This document shows positions 17,378 to 26,828 of a stretch of DNA of 64,000 bases, one piece after another; position 1 is the stretch's first letter; each line of letters opens with the position of its first letter. Where the stretch lies: the NCBI GenBank assembly GCA_902805885.1, contig CADCUM010000064.1, forward strand, positions 28,597 through 92,596, read 5' to 3'. The DNA is from an uncultured Nocardioides sp. Lineage in GTDB: Bacteria; Actinomycetota; Actinomycetes; Propionibacteriales; Nocardioidaceae. Made by a program: the position numbers and the translations under genes. The notes below the pieces were generated by a model. It was given only the letters and a program-made list of their open reading frames with translations, ran no database searches and was not told the DNA's origin.

Positions 17378-18720
17378 CGTTCTGGCCGCGGGGTCCTCGA
17401 GGAGGGGGAGGCGGTCGCGTGCCCGGCACGCAAGGATGGACGCCCGTGCTGGGCGGCGACGCCGTTCCGGTGCAACGCGATCAGGATGAACACCATCCAG
17501 AAGCACTTGAACTCCAGGCTGGACAGGAAGAAGACGGCGAAGACCAGCCCCACGAGGGCGCTGAACGGTGGGCCTCGGACTTCTCGGGGCAGGCGCCAGC
17601 CGTCGACGAGGCCCCGGACCAGCGCCCAGGTCAGCAGCAGGAGCCCCAGGACCCCCAGCTCCACGACGGCCAGCAGCCAGACGTTGTGCGCCTGGTAGGC
17701 GCCCGTGGCGCCGGCCAGCACCTTCGCGCTCGGGACGGACGCCTGGGTCTCGGCGTAGACCTGCGAGAACGTCCCCCACCCCGAGCCGTACCAGCAGTGC
17801 TGGGGGCAGGCGGCAAGGCCCACGCTCCAGATCTCCAGGCGGCCCGACGACGAGGTCGCCGACTCGTAGTTCCGGGAGGCCACGCCGGCGGGCTGGTAGA
17901 CCCACACCGACAGCGCCACGACCACACCCACGGCAAGGACTCCCAGCATCCTCGCCCGCGCCTGCACCGGCCCGCTCCACGCCAGGGCGAGAACGACCAG
18001 TCCCGCAGCGATCGTGCCGGTGCGCGACCCCGTCATCAGGATGCCCCAGAAGACGAGCGCCGCCACGCCGAGGTGCAGCATCCGCGAGCCGGCGGCACGA
18101 CCCCCCGGGGACGCCGACGCCCGGCTCAGCGCCAGCACGAAGGGCAACAGCAACGACACCGCCTCGATACCTGGGCCCAGCATGTCGTTGCCGAACCGGC
18201 CGCCCTCCACGATGCCGCTCCCCGGCTCGTCACCGGGGAAGCCGCCGAGGTAGAACAGCTGGTACAGCCCGTAGCAGACCACCAGCGCCCCACCCGTGAG
18301 CAGACCGTTCTCCGTACGACGGACGGCAACGGCGTCGACCGGGCTGAGGGTCACGAGGACGTACACCAGGACGAGGCTCCCGAGCACGAACAGCCCGGTG
18401 ACCGTGACCTGCAGGTCGACCGTCCACAGCATCGTCGCGCACGCGAGGCCGAGGAAGAGCAGCCACACGGCCGCCGTGGAAGACACTGTCGGGGCGACGG
18501 CTCGGTTGCGGGTGAACTGCAGCAGCAGCCCAGCGGACAGCAGCAGTCCGAGCATCGAGGACACCGACCCGAAGGGCGAGTTGCCCACCGACAACAGGCC
18601 GCCGAAGGGAATGACGGCGGCGAAGAGGGGCAGCGTGACCCGCAGGGGATCGCGCAGGCAGACCGCCACCAGGGCGAGGAGTCCCGGGGCCGCGACTGCA
18701 GCCCACATCCACCATGTCAT
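17374..18720 (-). CDS. O-antigen polymerase/ligase family protein (Wzy-like)
   Basis: 448 residues with about ten to twelve hydrophobic helices and one large extracytoplasmic loop around residues 285-335 (SSSGRLEIWSVGLAACPQHC, GSGWGTFSQVY), then YQAHNVWLLAVVELGVLGLL. The RxxxW and HN residues in this loop are hallmarks of the Wzy/WaaL superfamily. It should polymerise or transfer lipid-linked repeat units outside the membrane. The ATG overlaps the stop of the secreted protein gene upstream (ATGA). Confidence 0.85.
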   Translation of the reverse strand: MTWWMWAAVAAPGLLALVAVCLRDPLRVTLPLFAAVIPFGGLLSVGNSPFGSVSSMLGLLLSAGLLLQFTRNRAVAPTVSSTAAVWLLFLGLACATMLWTVDLQVTVTGLFVLGSLVLVYVLVTLSPVDAVAVRRTENGLLTGGALVVCYGLYQLFYLGGFPGDEPGSGIVEGGRFGNDMLGPGIEAVSLLLPFVLALSRASASPGGRAAGSRMLHLGVAALVFWGILMTGSRTGTIAAGLVVLALAWSGPVQARARMLGVLAVGVVVALSVWVYQPAGVASRNYESATSSSGRLEIWSVGLAACPQHCWYGSGWGTFSQVYAETQASVPSAKVLAGATGAYQAHNVWLLAVVELGVLGLLLLTWALVRGLVDGWRLPREVRGPPFSALVGLVFAVFFLSSLEFKCFWMVFILIALHRNGVAAQHGRPSLRAGHATASPSSRTPRPER

Positions 18721-19751
18721 GACGGGTCGGTCTCGTCGACGGACGTCTCGTCGACGGCCATGACGTCCCAGTGGGTGGGCGAGAACGGCAGGTCGCACAA
18801 CGCGTCAGCCGACACGTCCCACAGCTGTCCGCGGCCCTCCGTCGCCGTGTCCTCCAGCTTGAGGGCCGTGGTGCCGCCGGAGTCCCCGATGTAGGCGCCG
18901 TAACGCTGGAGCGCCTCCGCGATGACCCGAGCCTCGGGATGGAGGTCCACCGCGTCGAGGTCGACGGACGGCTTGATCCTGAGGCGGACCCCTTGCGGCG
19001 GCACAGCCGGGTCGTCGCCGGCGTAGTCACCGTCGGAGCCGACCATCGGGAAGACGTGGTCCCGCGACATCTCGGGTCCGACCGCGATCTTGAGGACGTG
19101 CCTGATCTCGCCGTCCTCGACGTCCTCCCAGGCGGCGGCCATCGTCGCCCCGTTGTTGCCCCGGTGCGTCCCGCGGTTGCGGGGGTCGTCGGACCGCCCC
19201 GTCTCCACTCGCAACCCGTTGGACTCCAGGTAGGTGACCGTCGCCCCGTCGGCCGACCAGGAGTCGTCGCCGGCGTCGTAGGCCGCGTCCGTCAGCGCGA
19301 CGACGAAGCCCTGCTCGCGGTCGTAGACCGTCATGCTCCCGTCGCTGTTGGCCGCCGGGCGGGCTCCGCGAGGTATGCGGAGGCGGGCGAGCTCCGGGAG
19401 ATCGATGCTCTCGGGAACCTGCAGCTCGTACGTCGGGTCCGGGGGGCTCGCCCAGTAGATCGGGTGGCCCCAGGGGCTGTCCCCGGCACCCGCCAGTGTC
19501 AGGCAGCCCGGCCCGCTGCCTGGCGCGGTGCGCAGGTGGTCCAGGATCTCGGGTCCGAACGGGTGCAACGGGGCGTCGTCGGCCACAGGGGTGTTCCACC
19601 ACGAGTCCGGGCTGAAGGCGCGGAAGCCCTCGGGTGGGGCGTCACGAGCAACGCGCGGCGGGCTGTCGTCGGTCGACTCCATGGCGCTGCCGACCAGCGC
19701 CAGGGCGAGGCAGGCCAGCGCCGTCGCCACGAGCAGGTGCCGAAGTCGCAT
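18717..19751 (-). CDS. secreted protein of unknown function, paralogue 1
   Basis: 344 residues with a Sec signal (LLVATALACLALALVGSA). The GTG-ATG pair at 19754/19751 offers two starts; ATG follows a G-run. The mature part opens with FRAFSPDSWWNTPVADDAPL and contains MTVYDREQGFVVAL, HVLKIAVG, FPMVGSDG and ARVIAEALQRYGAYIGDSGG. Each has a counterpart in the protein at 21582-22637, so the two are homologous. Many Asp/Glu and conserved His/Tyr residues would suit a polysaccharide-acting enzyme, but I know no characterised member. It is co-transcribed with the Wzy-like gene. Confidence 0.8.
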   Translation of the reverse strand: MRLRHLLVATALACLALALVGSAMESTDDSPPRVARDAPPEGFRAFSPDSWWNTPVADDAPLHPFGPEILDHLRTAPGSGPGCLTLAGAGDSPWGHPIYWASPPDPTYELQVPESIDLPELARLRIPRGARPAANSDGSMTVYDREQGFVVALTDAAYDAGDDSWSADGATVTYLESNGLRVETGRSDDPRNRGTHRGNNGATMAAAWEDVEDGEIRHVLKIAVGPEMSRDHVFPMVGSDGDYAGDDPAVPPQGVRLRIKPSVDLDAVDLHPEARVIAEALQRYGAYIGDSGGTTALKLEDTATEGRGQLWDVSADALCDLPFSPTHWDVMAVDETSVDETDPS

Positions 19752-19794
19752 CACGCCCCCCGTCGGAGTGCCGGCACGAGCCCGCCCGGGCCGG

Positions 19795-21423
19795 TCACCG
19801 TGCGTCTCGCTTCCCGAGAAGCGTACCCACGAGGGGGATGCGAGCGAGCTCGGGGAACGTGTCCACGAGCTGCAGCGCCTGCCGGCTTCCCAGCACGACG
19901 ACGGCGGAGGTCACGACGACCGCAGCCGCTGCGAGCAGCAGCCCCGGATCCACCACGACCTGGAAGACCCACAACGCGACGGCGCACACGGTGATCGTCG
20001 CGTAGGCCCGTCGACACTTCTCGTCGATGAACCGGCTGTGGAGGTCACGCCGCATCCCCCACTGGTTCAGCACGTTCTGGCCGACGAGCGCGGCGCAGCT
20101 GGCCGCCGCCACCCCCACCGCTGCGAACGGTGGAGCCAGCAGCAGGCACAGGGCGATGTTGAGCAGCGCGGTGACGCAGTTGACCCCCACGACGTACCTC
20201 AGGCGTCCGCAGACCTGGAGCGCGTAGGCGTTGAAGCCCAGCATCACGTTGACGTAGTAGCCGACCGCCAGCCACGCGAGCACCGGCGCGGAGCCGGCGT
20301 AGCGCTCGCCGAAGAGCACATCGGTCGTCAGGGGAGCCAGCGGTCCCGTCAGGGCGAAGATCGGGAACGAGAACACGGCCACGAACGCGGCCGTGTGCCA
20401 GTACGTGCGTCTCAGCCCGTCGATGTCGCCGCGGGCATGGAGCCTGGCGATGGCCGGCAGGAACAAGGTGGCGAACGACGCGGTGATCGCCGTGTTCAGC
20501 CGCGCTGCGCTGAACACCGCCCGGAAGTTCGCGACCTCCACCACGGAGTGGTACCACCCGAGGATCACGACCCCACCGACCGTCATCGACAGGAGGGCGA
20601 GCTCGCCGGTGATGAGGGGGAAGGAGAACTCGAACACGCTCCGGAACGGCACGATGATCTGACGGGGACGCAGCTCCTGGAGCAGTCCGCGTTCACGCAG
20701 GACCTTGACGAGCAGGCTGACGTAGAGCGCCACGCCGACGACGGCAGCGAGGACGTAGCCGATGGCGAGGAACTCGACACTCGCGCCCACCAGGATCAGG
20801 CACAGGACGACGACCAGCCGGAGTCCCGGACCGAGGAGGTGCTTCCTGAAGAAGATGGTCCGTGGCTTCGTGAACACCGCGAACAGTGACACGAACACCT
20901 GGTCGAGGGCCTCGAGCGGCGACAGCAGGATCAGGATGAGCACGAGGCGGACCGCCTCGTCGCTGTCGACGACCGACCCGATGAGCTGGTCGCTGAAGAG
21001 GAAGAGGGCCCCGATGCTCAGCACGCTGGTCACGAAGATGGTGCCGACCGCGAGGACCATGGCGCCGAACATCCGCGCGTAGTCGCGCTGCTCCTCGTAG
21101 GTCGCCATGAAGCGACTGAGGAGCCTGCCCTGTCCGAGGCTCAGCAGGATCCGCGCAGCAGCGGCGATGGCCAGTGCGTACGCGAACGCACCGAACTCGA
21201 CCTTGGTGAGGGTGCGGACGATGAGGACCTGCGTGACGATGCCGAGGAGGAGAGCGATGACCCGTCCCAGGACCAGCAGCGCTGAACCGCGTACGTGGCC
21301 CCGACTGTCGCTGACCTCCTGCTCACCCAGGACCTGATCGCCCTGACGGTCCCGGTCCGGCACGAGTTCGAGCTCCTTGTCCCCCGAGGCATCTGCCCAG
21401 CCTTCTCGGCCCAGCACGTCCAC
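19795..21423 (-). CDS. Wzx-type polysaccharide flippase (MATE/MVF superfamily)
   Basis: 542 residues from GTG 21423, with a polar 45-residue N-terminal tail and about 14 hydrophobic helices. The first one (GSALLVLGRVIALLLGIVTQ) and the VEFGAFAYALAIAAAARI segment are typical of polysaccharide flippases. Such proteins translocate undecaprenyl-linked repeat units to the outer leaflet. It is flanked on both sides by the homologous secreted proteins, which argues for a functional link. Confidence 0.9.
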   Translation of the reverse strand: MDVLGREGWADASGDKELELVPDRDRQGDQVLGEQEVSDSRGHVRGSALLVLGRVIALLLGIVTQVLIVRTLTKVEFGAFAYALAIAAAARILLSLGQGRLLSRFMATYEEQRDYARMFGAMVLAVGTIFVTSVLSIGALFLFSDQLIGSVVDSDEAVRLVLILILLSPLEALDQVFVSLFAVFTKPRTIFFRKHLLGPGLRLVVVLCLILVGASVEFLAIGYVLAAVVGVALYVSLLVKVLRERGLLQELRPRQIIVPFRSVFEFSFPLITGELALLSMTVGGVVILGWYHSVVEVANFRAVFSAARLNTAITASFATLFLPAIARLHARGDIDGLRRTYWHTAAFVAVFSFPIFALTGPLAPLTTDVLFGERYAGSAPVLAWLAVGYYVNVMLGFNAYALQVCGRLRYVVGVNCVTALLNIALCLLLAPPFAAVGVAAASCAALVGQNVLNQWGMRRDLHSRFIDEKCRRAYATITVCAVALWVFQVVVDPGLLLAAAAVVVTSAVVVLGSRQALQLVDTFPELARIPLVGTLLGKRDAR

Positions 21424-21581
21424 GCCGAGTCGTGGAGATCATTGTCGCTGTCGGTCGCCGGCTGAGCGGAACATAGCAAGGTGCCCGTCCGGACTGTCCA
21501 TCCCTGAGGGTGGCACGCCGTGGGTGCGAGGCCTCCGGGAGGAGCTCCCCGCCGTCGGGCGGCGACGAGGTACGGGAAGCG

Positions 21582-22637
21582 TCAGCGGTGCTGCAGCACG
21601 ACGAAGTCGTCCCACCTCAGGTCTCGCAGGGAGTCCTGGTGCAGCAGACGGCCCCACACCGGGTGGTCCTCGGTCTCCTGCTCGGCCTTCAGGGCGGACG
21701 CCGTACCGGCGTTGTCCCCGATGTAGCAACCTCGGACCTGGAGGGTCCTGGCGATGACGCGAGCGGCAGGCGAGAGCCGCCTGGTCGCCAGGTCGACGTC
21801 AGCCCGCACGGCCAGGCGCTGGCCCTCCGCTCCGAATCCGAGCTTGCCGGACTCGGCTCCGACCATCGGGTGCCGGGCACCGGCGGCGGAGCTCGTCTCC
21901 ACCAGGAACAGGTGGAGCACGTGCCCGAGGTCGGTGTCGTGCTCGATGCCGTGGTCGACCAGGTCCCTGCGGATGACCATCGCGTCGGAGATCCGGCCAC
22001 GGCTGGTGAAGTTCCGGGGCTCGTTGGACTTCTGGTTGCGGTGGTCCAGGCCGTTGGAGGCATGGCGGGTGACACCGGCGCTCCTGACGTCGAGCAGGCG
22101 GCGGCCGACGACGTCCACACCGGTGAGGAACACGGTGAACCCGGAGGCCACGTCCATCACGCACAACGGGGAGTCGGACGTGCCCGTGATGACGTCGGAG
22201 AGCCAGCGGGGCGCCCGGAAGCCCCGCGTCCGCAGCACCCGGTTGAGCGGGTTGGAGTTGTCCTCGATGTTGCGGACCCGCCACACCGGGTGCGCCGTGG
22301 TCCCGCGAGCCCACGGAGTTCCCCAGCGGTTGTCCCCCGTCCCGTTGATCTTGGGGTAGGGGACGCCTCGCTGCTCCGGGAAGCTCGCCATGAACTCGTG
22401 GAACCGTCCCGTCGCCTCGACGTCGACCTTCGATCCGGTCACGCGGCTGCGGAAGTAGGACCTCGGCCCATAGGGAACGTACGGCGGTCGCTGCCGTGGT
22501 GCAGACGCGCTGGAGGCGGCCGAGGCGGCACCGGCACCCGTCAGGGGTGCGACAGCGGCGGATCCCATCAGCAGCGTCCGCCTCGTCAGGGAGACCGGCG
22601 TCGGGGTGGGCTGGAAGTGTGGGTGGAAGACGGGCAT
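21582..22637 (-). CDS. secreted protein of unknown function, paralogue 2 (Tat signal)
   Basis: 351 residues. The N-terminus has a twin-arginine signal (LTRRTLLMGSAAVAPLTGAG) ending near ASAA. ATG 22637 follows AGGA. The mature part parallels the protein at 18717-19751: NRWGTPW, LCVMDVASGFTVFLTG, GHVLHLFLVE, HPMVGAESG and ARVIARTLQVRGCYIGDNAG. Export by Tat here and Sec in the paralogue is unusual, and would suggest that this copy folds or takes a cofactor before export. The family has no function I recognise. Confidence 0.8.
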   Translation of the reverse strand: MPVFHPHFQPTPTPVSLTRRTLLMGSAAVAPLTGAGAASAASSASAPRQRPPYVPYGPRSYFRSRVTGSKVDVEATGRFHEFMASFPEQRGVPYPKINGTGDNRWGTPWARGTTAHPVWRVRNIEDNSNPLNRVLRTRGFRAPRWLSDVITGTSDSPLCVMDVASGFTVFLTGVDVVGRRLLDVRSAGVTRHASNGLDHRNQKSNEPRNFTSRGRISDAMVIRRDLVDHGIEHDTDLGHVLHLFLVETSSAAGARHPMVGAESGKLGFGAEGQRLAVRADVDLATRRLSPAARVIARTLQVRGCYIGDNAGTASALKAEQETEDHPVWGRLLHQDSLRDLRWDDFVVLQHR

Positions 22638-22800
22638 GCCTGTCCTGCTCGTGACTCGGGGGCGACGGATCAAGAGGCGCGGGGGGCGACCCGCAAGGAA
22701 CGAGGGTATATGTTCGCACCAACCGTGACGCCTCCACCGGAGGCGGAGCCCCGCCTCGACGCCACGTCGCCGTTTCACGCGGACCACCGAGGAGCGATTG

Positions 22801-23769
22801 ATGAGCACGGATCGGCCGAGGTTGAAGGTCCTCTCCATGGTCGGCGCCGGGCGCAGCGGGACGACCGTCCTGGCGAGCATCCTCGGCGAGGTCGAGGGGG
22901 TCCTCAGCGCCGGTGAGCTCCGCTGGCTGTGGGAGCGCGGCGTGCTCGCCGGACGGCCGTGTGGCTGTGGGGCGCCCCCTGCCGAGTGCCCCCTGTGGGG
23001 GCCCGTCATCGAGCGAGCGGTCCAGGACCTCGGGGGCCGGGACGTCCGGGAGACCGCCCAGCGCATCGTCGCCGCCCAGCACGAGGTCGGTCGGAGGAAG
23101 AACCTGCCCAGGGTCCTCGCCAGCGCCGGTGGCCGACCCAGCGACTGGCCGGCCCTCCGCCTCGTCCAGCAGGCGACCGCAGCGGCCTGCGAGGCCCTGG
23201 TGCACACGACCGGGATGCTGACGCTGGTCGACACCTCGAAGCGGCCGATCGACGCAGCGATCGTCGCCAGCGTGCCGGGCATCGACCACTACGTCCTCCA
23301 CATCGTCCGGGACCCGCGCGCCGTGGCTCACTCCTGGAGCCGCGTGAAGACCTTCACCGCGGCGGGCTCGACGCGGACGATGGGCCGACTGGGAGCCAGG
23401 TCCACGGCTCGGCGGTGGGTGACCAACGCACTGGCCGCCGAGCTGCTGCTGCGCCGTACCCCACCTGAGAGGTGGCTCCGGCTGCGCTACGAGGACTTCG
23501 CCGCCGAGCCACGCCCGCGCGTGGACGCCATCTTGTCGTTCCTGGGGCACGGCGGCCCGGCGCCGTTCCTCGATGACCAGACCGTCCTGCTCGGCCCCAA
23601 CCACATCGTGTCCGGGAACCCCAACCGGTTCACGACCGGCGAGGTGACCATCCGGCCCGACGACGAGTGGCGGCGTCAGATGCCTGCGCCGAAGCAGCGC
23701 GGCGTCGCCCTGGCCGCGTTCCCGCTGATGGTGAGGTACGGCTACCTCGGGCGCCGGCCGCGCCGCTAA
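22801..23769 (+). CDS. sulfotransferase family protein
   Basis: 322 residues from ATG 22801 (TTG 22798 is adjacent); GGAGCG precedes it. The PAPS 5'-phosphosulfate loop is SMVGAGRSGTTVLASIL near residue 15, and the 3'-phosphate site is HIVRDPRAVAHSWSR (about 170-185). A Cys pair (PCGCGAPPAECPLWG) is typical of a branch of bacterial sulfotransferases in polysaccharide clusters. It probably transfers sulfate from PAPS to a sugar of the polymer or its lipid-linked precursor. It is divergent from the Tat-exported protein. Confidence 0.85.
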   Translation: MSTDRPRLKVLSMVGAGRSGTTVLASILGEVEGVLSAGELRWLWERGVLAGRPCGCGAPPAECPLWGPVIERAVQDLGGRDVRETAQRIVAAQHEVGRRKNLPRVLASAGGRPSDWPALRLVQQATAAACEALVHTTGMLTLVDTSKRPIDAAIVASVPGIDHYVLHIVRDPRAVAHSWSRVKTFTAAGSTRTMGRLGARSTARRWVTNALAAELLLRRTPPERWLRLRYEDFAAEPRPRVDAILSFLGHGGPAPFLDDQTVLLGPNHIVSGNPNRFTTGEVTIRPDDEWRRQMPAPKQRGVALAAFPLMVRYGYLGRRPRR

Positions 23770-23807
23770 GGCCGACACCCCTCGAGGTGCCCTGGCGACG
23801 GTCCTGC

Positions 23808-24944
23808 TCAGCGACCCGCGCCGGCCAGGTCCAGCACCGCGTCGGCCTGCTCCCGGACGTACGCCGTGGCCCGGATGAGGGAGGATCGGCGCAGCGGGGA
23901 CCGGCCGCGCTCTGCCGCATCGAGCAGCGCGGACCACTTGTCGAAGAGGACCAGCAGCTCGTAGCAGCGGAGCTGCTCGACCTGCACCGGCCCGTCCCCC
24001 GCGTAGCCGTGGATGACCTCGCGCTCCACCCGGTCCACCGTGGTCCGGCTGAACGCACGCCCGTGGGTGTGCACCTGCAGGCCGAGCAGACGCACGCTGA
24101 CCAGCATCCGGCCGAGGTCCTCGTGCGCAGGCACCACCCACCAGGGCATGGGGTCGAACACGGTCAGCCGGTCGTCCCGCCCGACGAACACGTTGCGAGG
24201 GGCGAAGTCCCCGTGCGCGACCGCCATCGGCAAGCGGTCCGGCAGCACGCCGGCGGCCAGCTCCGAGCCCCGCGTCCCCAGGTCGGCGAAGCGTGTGCCC
24301 AGCCGCTGCGAGAGGTAGGAGCCGTAGGCGTCGAACCGTTCGAGGACGTCCTCCCGGGTGCCCTGTCGAGCCGGCCGCTCGCCGTGAGGGGTCGCCTGCT
24401 GGAACACGCGGAGCCAGGCGCCCGCCCGCCGCCACGGTTCCCACGAATCCTGTGCCCGGAACGGGTGCCTCGACGAGACGCGGTTCTGCGCCAGCAGCCG
24501 GCGCCGGAGCGTCGCGGCCTGGACGTACTCCATCAGGATCACGTTCTCCTGCTGGAGGTGGTCGAGGGGCCGGACCGACCCGAACCTCGGGTCGGTGTCC
24601 GAGAACATCTCGTGCAGGGACCGCAGGCCGTCGTACTCCATCGCGCTGAGCTCGGACACGCTCGGGACGCCCGCGGCGAGCACCGGCCTGCGTGGCACCT
24701 GTCCGGGAGACGACGCCGACGGCTCGCGCCGGACCTTGGCGATGACCCGAGGGGTCCCCGGATCCTCACCGAGGTACACCGCGAGCAGCAGGGCGCGCGG
24801 CCGGCTGTCGACCTGACGGACCCGGACGGCCGACGCCGGACCGGTCCCTGTGCCGAACCACTCCTCCGCACACTCGGTCACCCGCCGCTTGACCACGTCG
24901 GCGGCGTGCCTGTCCTCCTCGGCGCGTTCGGCGCTCAACCGCAT
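23808..24944 (-). CDS. APH-like phosphotransferase
   Basis: 378 residues from ATG 24944, placed 4 nt after the upstream stop; starts farther upstream inside that gene are possible. The Brenner motif AVAHGDFAPRNVFVG (catalytic Asp) and the metal-binding VFDPMPWW are as in aminoglycoside/choline-kinase-like proteins. The region before contains LMEYVQAATLRRRL. In a polysaccharide island it more likely phosphorylates a sugar or other small molecule than an antibiotic. It shares an operon with a sulfotransferase, a deacetylase and a GT4. Confidence 0.8.
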   Translation of the reverse strand: MRLSAERAEEDRHAADVVKRRVTECAEEWFGTGTGPASAVRVRQVDSRPRALLLAVYLGEDPGTPRVIAKVRREPSASSPGQVPRRPVLAAGVPSVSELSAMEYDGLRSLHEMFSDTDPRFGSVRPLDHLQQENVILMEYVQAATLRRRLLAQNRVSSRHPFRAQDSWEPWRRAGAWLRVFQQATPHGERPARQGTREDVLERFDAYGSYLSQRLGTRFADLGTRGSELAAGVLPDRLPMAVAHGDFAPRNVFVGRDDRLTVFDPMPWWVVPAHEDLGRMLVSVRLLGLQVHTHGRAFSRTTVDRVEREVIHGYAGDGPVQVEQLRCYELLVLFDKWSALLDAAERGRSPLRRSSLIRATAYVREQADAVLDLAGAGR

Positions 24945-24948
24945 CTCC

Positions 24949-26070
24949 TCACTCGCCCGCGGGCGGCGACGCGGTGCCAGGCACGCCCCGGAGGGTCCCC
25001 CACGCCTCGCGGACATCGCTCACGCGCCGGCCTCTCTGCACCTTGCGGAAGGCGTCCACCACGCGCACCGCGCGGCGGGCTCGAGCCCGGACCAGGGCCT
25101 GCTCGACCATGGCGAGACGTGCGGCGAGCTGTTCCGGACTGGCGTCGACGACGCTCGCAGGCCGGCCGGGGGGGTCGGACGGGCGGTCGCGCCACTCGCT
25201 CCAGCGACGAGCCAGGTCGTCGCCGTCGACGATCCGCCGCCGAGCTGATCCCGGCACCAGCGGCTCGTGCAGCTCCGGACCGAGCGGTCGGTAGCCGAAC
25301 ACCTCGGCGAGCCCGCCCGTGCGGCGGAGCGCGACGTGGTCCGTCGGGGTGACGGCGTCGGTCCACCGGTCAGCCCGCGTGGGGTCGATGGCGTCCCGGG
25401 TGCTCGTGGCGCCCTCCACGATGCGGGGCGCGCCCTGCGCGCGCTGCACCTGGTGGTGCTCGAGCAGGTGCGGGTGCCACGGTTCGCCGATCGCAACCAT
25501 CAGCTCGCGCAGCACCGCCTCGCCGTCCCCCACCAGGTCCTCGTAGCGGACCAGGAAGAAACGTCGGGACAGGGCGCTCCCCGACTGCGCCATCTCGTAG
25601 TTCGTCGAGACCCAGTAGTCCACCGCGTCGGCGAAGGTGTAGTGGAACTTCTTGCGGAGGGAGACGGCGACAGCGCCGGGGTGGCGGACGATCCCGACGA
25701 AGACAGCGTCGGGGAACACCCGCGCCATCTCGTCGATGTGCGAGGTGTGGAACGGGGTCTTCTCCCCCCAGCGTCGTTTGCCCTGCTGCTGGGCGTGGCG
25801 ACGGAAGATCCCGTCGTAGAAGACGCGCAGGCGCTCGTCGATCTCGTCCTCGGACCACCCCAACCGCTGGAACCACCCGGCGCCGTGCTGCCAGTCCGGC
25901 ACCTCCTTGACCCCGGCGAGACCACTCATGAAGCCCGACTCGGGACCGACGGCGATGTGCGGATGACTGTCGAGGATCAGGCGCAGGAGGGTGGAGCCGG
26001 ACCGCATCGAGCCGACGATGAAGACGGGTCCCGGCGGCGTGGGCTCCTCCGTGGTGCCGGTCCCCGTCAT
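24949..26070 (-). CDS. sulfotransferase family protein
   Basis: 373 residues. The ATG overlaps the deacetylase stop (ATGA). The PAPS loop FIVGSMRSGSTLLRLIL is at about residues 17-33, followed by HPHIAVGPE, WGEKTPFHTSHI and the 3'-phosphate site GIVRHPGAVAVSLRKK. This is the Sulfotransfer_3 layout. The C-terminal third (from about 270) is an Arg/Asp-rich helical extension without a known domain. Likely target: a sugar of the exopolysaccharide. Confidence 0.88.
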   Translation of the reverse strand: MTGTGTTEEPTPPGPVFIVGSMRSGSTLLRLILDSHPHIAVGPESGFMSGLAGVKEVPDWQHGAGWFQRLGWSEDEIDERLRVFYDGIFRRHAQQQGKRRWGEKTPFHTSHIDEMARVFPDAVFVGIVRHPGAVAVSLRKKFHYTFADAVDYWVSTNYEMAQSGSALSRRFFLVRYEDLVGDGEAVLRELMVAIGEPWHPHLLEHHQVQRAQGAPRIVEGATSTRDAIDPTRADRWTDAVTPTDHVALRRTGGLAEVFGYRPLGPELHEPLVPGSARRRIVDGDDLARRWSEWRDRPSDPPGRPASVVDASPEQLAARLAMVEQALVRARARRAVRVVDAFRKVQRGRRVSDVREAWGTLRGVPGTASPPAGE

Positions 26071-26828
26071 CGTCGCGCACCTCGGACGGTCCAGACGGCG
26101 TGCTGGGCGGCCCGGTAGCCACGACTCGTGCGGACGCCGAGATACGGCCGCGCGGTCTTGACCCGCAGGTGTGCAACGCCGTTGCCCCGGTGGATCCCGA
26201 CGCGCGGGATCGCGAACGGACCCGGCGCCTCCCGCGTCTCGGGGAGCGTGAAGGCGTGGGAGTACCCCGCTCGTTCGGCGGCGGCGCGGACGGACGCGTC
26301 GTGGCGCCCACGCGGGTAGGCGAGCAGGCGCACCGGGTGGCCCAGCAGGGACTCGAGGAGCTCTCGACTGCGGGTCAGGTCGTCGACGCACTCCTGGAAG
26401 CTGAGCTGGGTCAGGTCGAGGTGGGAGTAGCTGTGCGACTCGAAGTGCACGCCCGCCGCCTGCATGTCCCTGACCTGGTCCAAGGTGAGGGTGGCGAGCG
26501 GGTACGGCGGCGGCGTGTCGACCCAGTCGACCGCACGGCCGGCGTCCGTCAGGGTCTCGGCGACGAGGAAGACCGTCGCCGGGATCCCCAGCCGCGACAG
26601 CACCGGCGTCAGGTGGGCGTGCAAACCCGCGAAGCCGTCGTCGAAGGTCAGCGCGGTGGTACCGCGTGGAAGGCGACCGTCACGACCGACGGTCCGCACC
26701 GCCGACTGCAGCGGCACGACCGTGGTGCGACGGACCAGCCACTCGGCGTGCTCCGCGAAGGCCTGGGGTTCCATCGCCATCGGCGACTCCCAGTCCGGTT
26801 GCACCGCGTGGTAGCACAGGATCGTCAT
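26067..26828 (-). CDS. polysaccharide deacetylase (NodB domain)
   Basis: 253 residues. The NodB motifs are complete: TFDDGFAGL (catalytic and metal Asp), ESHSYSHLDL (the two metal His), and LLAYPRGRHD. The protein begins directly at the domain (MTILCYHAVQP) and has no signal peptide, so it would act in the cytoplasm on a precursor, or be exported by another route. The family removes N- or O-acetyl groups from amino-sugar polymers. 4-bp overlaps on both sides tie it to the GT4 and the sulfotransferase. Confidence 0.9.
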   Translation of the reverse strand: MTILCYHAVQPDWESPMAMEPQAFAEHAEWLVRRTTVVPLQSAVRTVGRDGRLPRGTTALTFDDGFAGLHAHLTPVLSRLGIPATVFLVAETLTDAGRAVDWVDTPPPYPLATLTLDQVRDMQAAGVHFESHSYSHLDLTQLSFQECVDDLTRSRELLESLLGHPVRLLAYPRGRHDASVRAAAERAGYSHAFTLPETREAPGPFAIPRVGIHRGNGVAHLRVKTARPYLGVRTSRGYRAAQHAVWTVRGARR

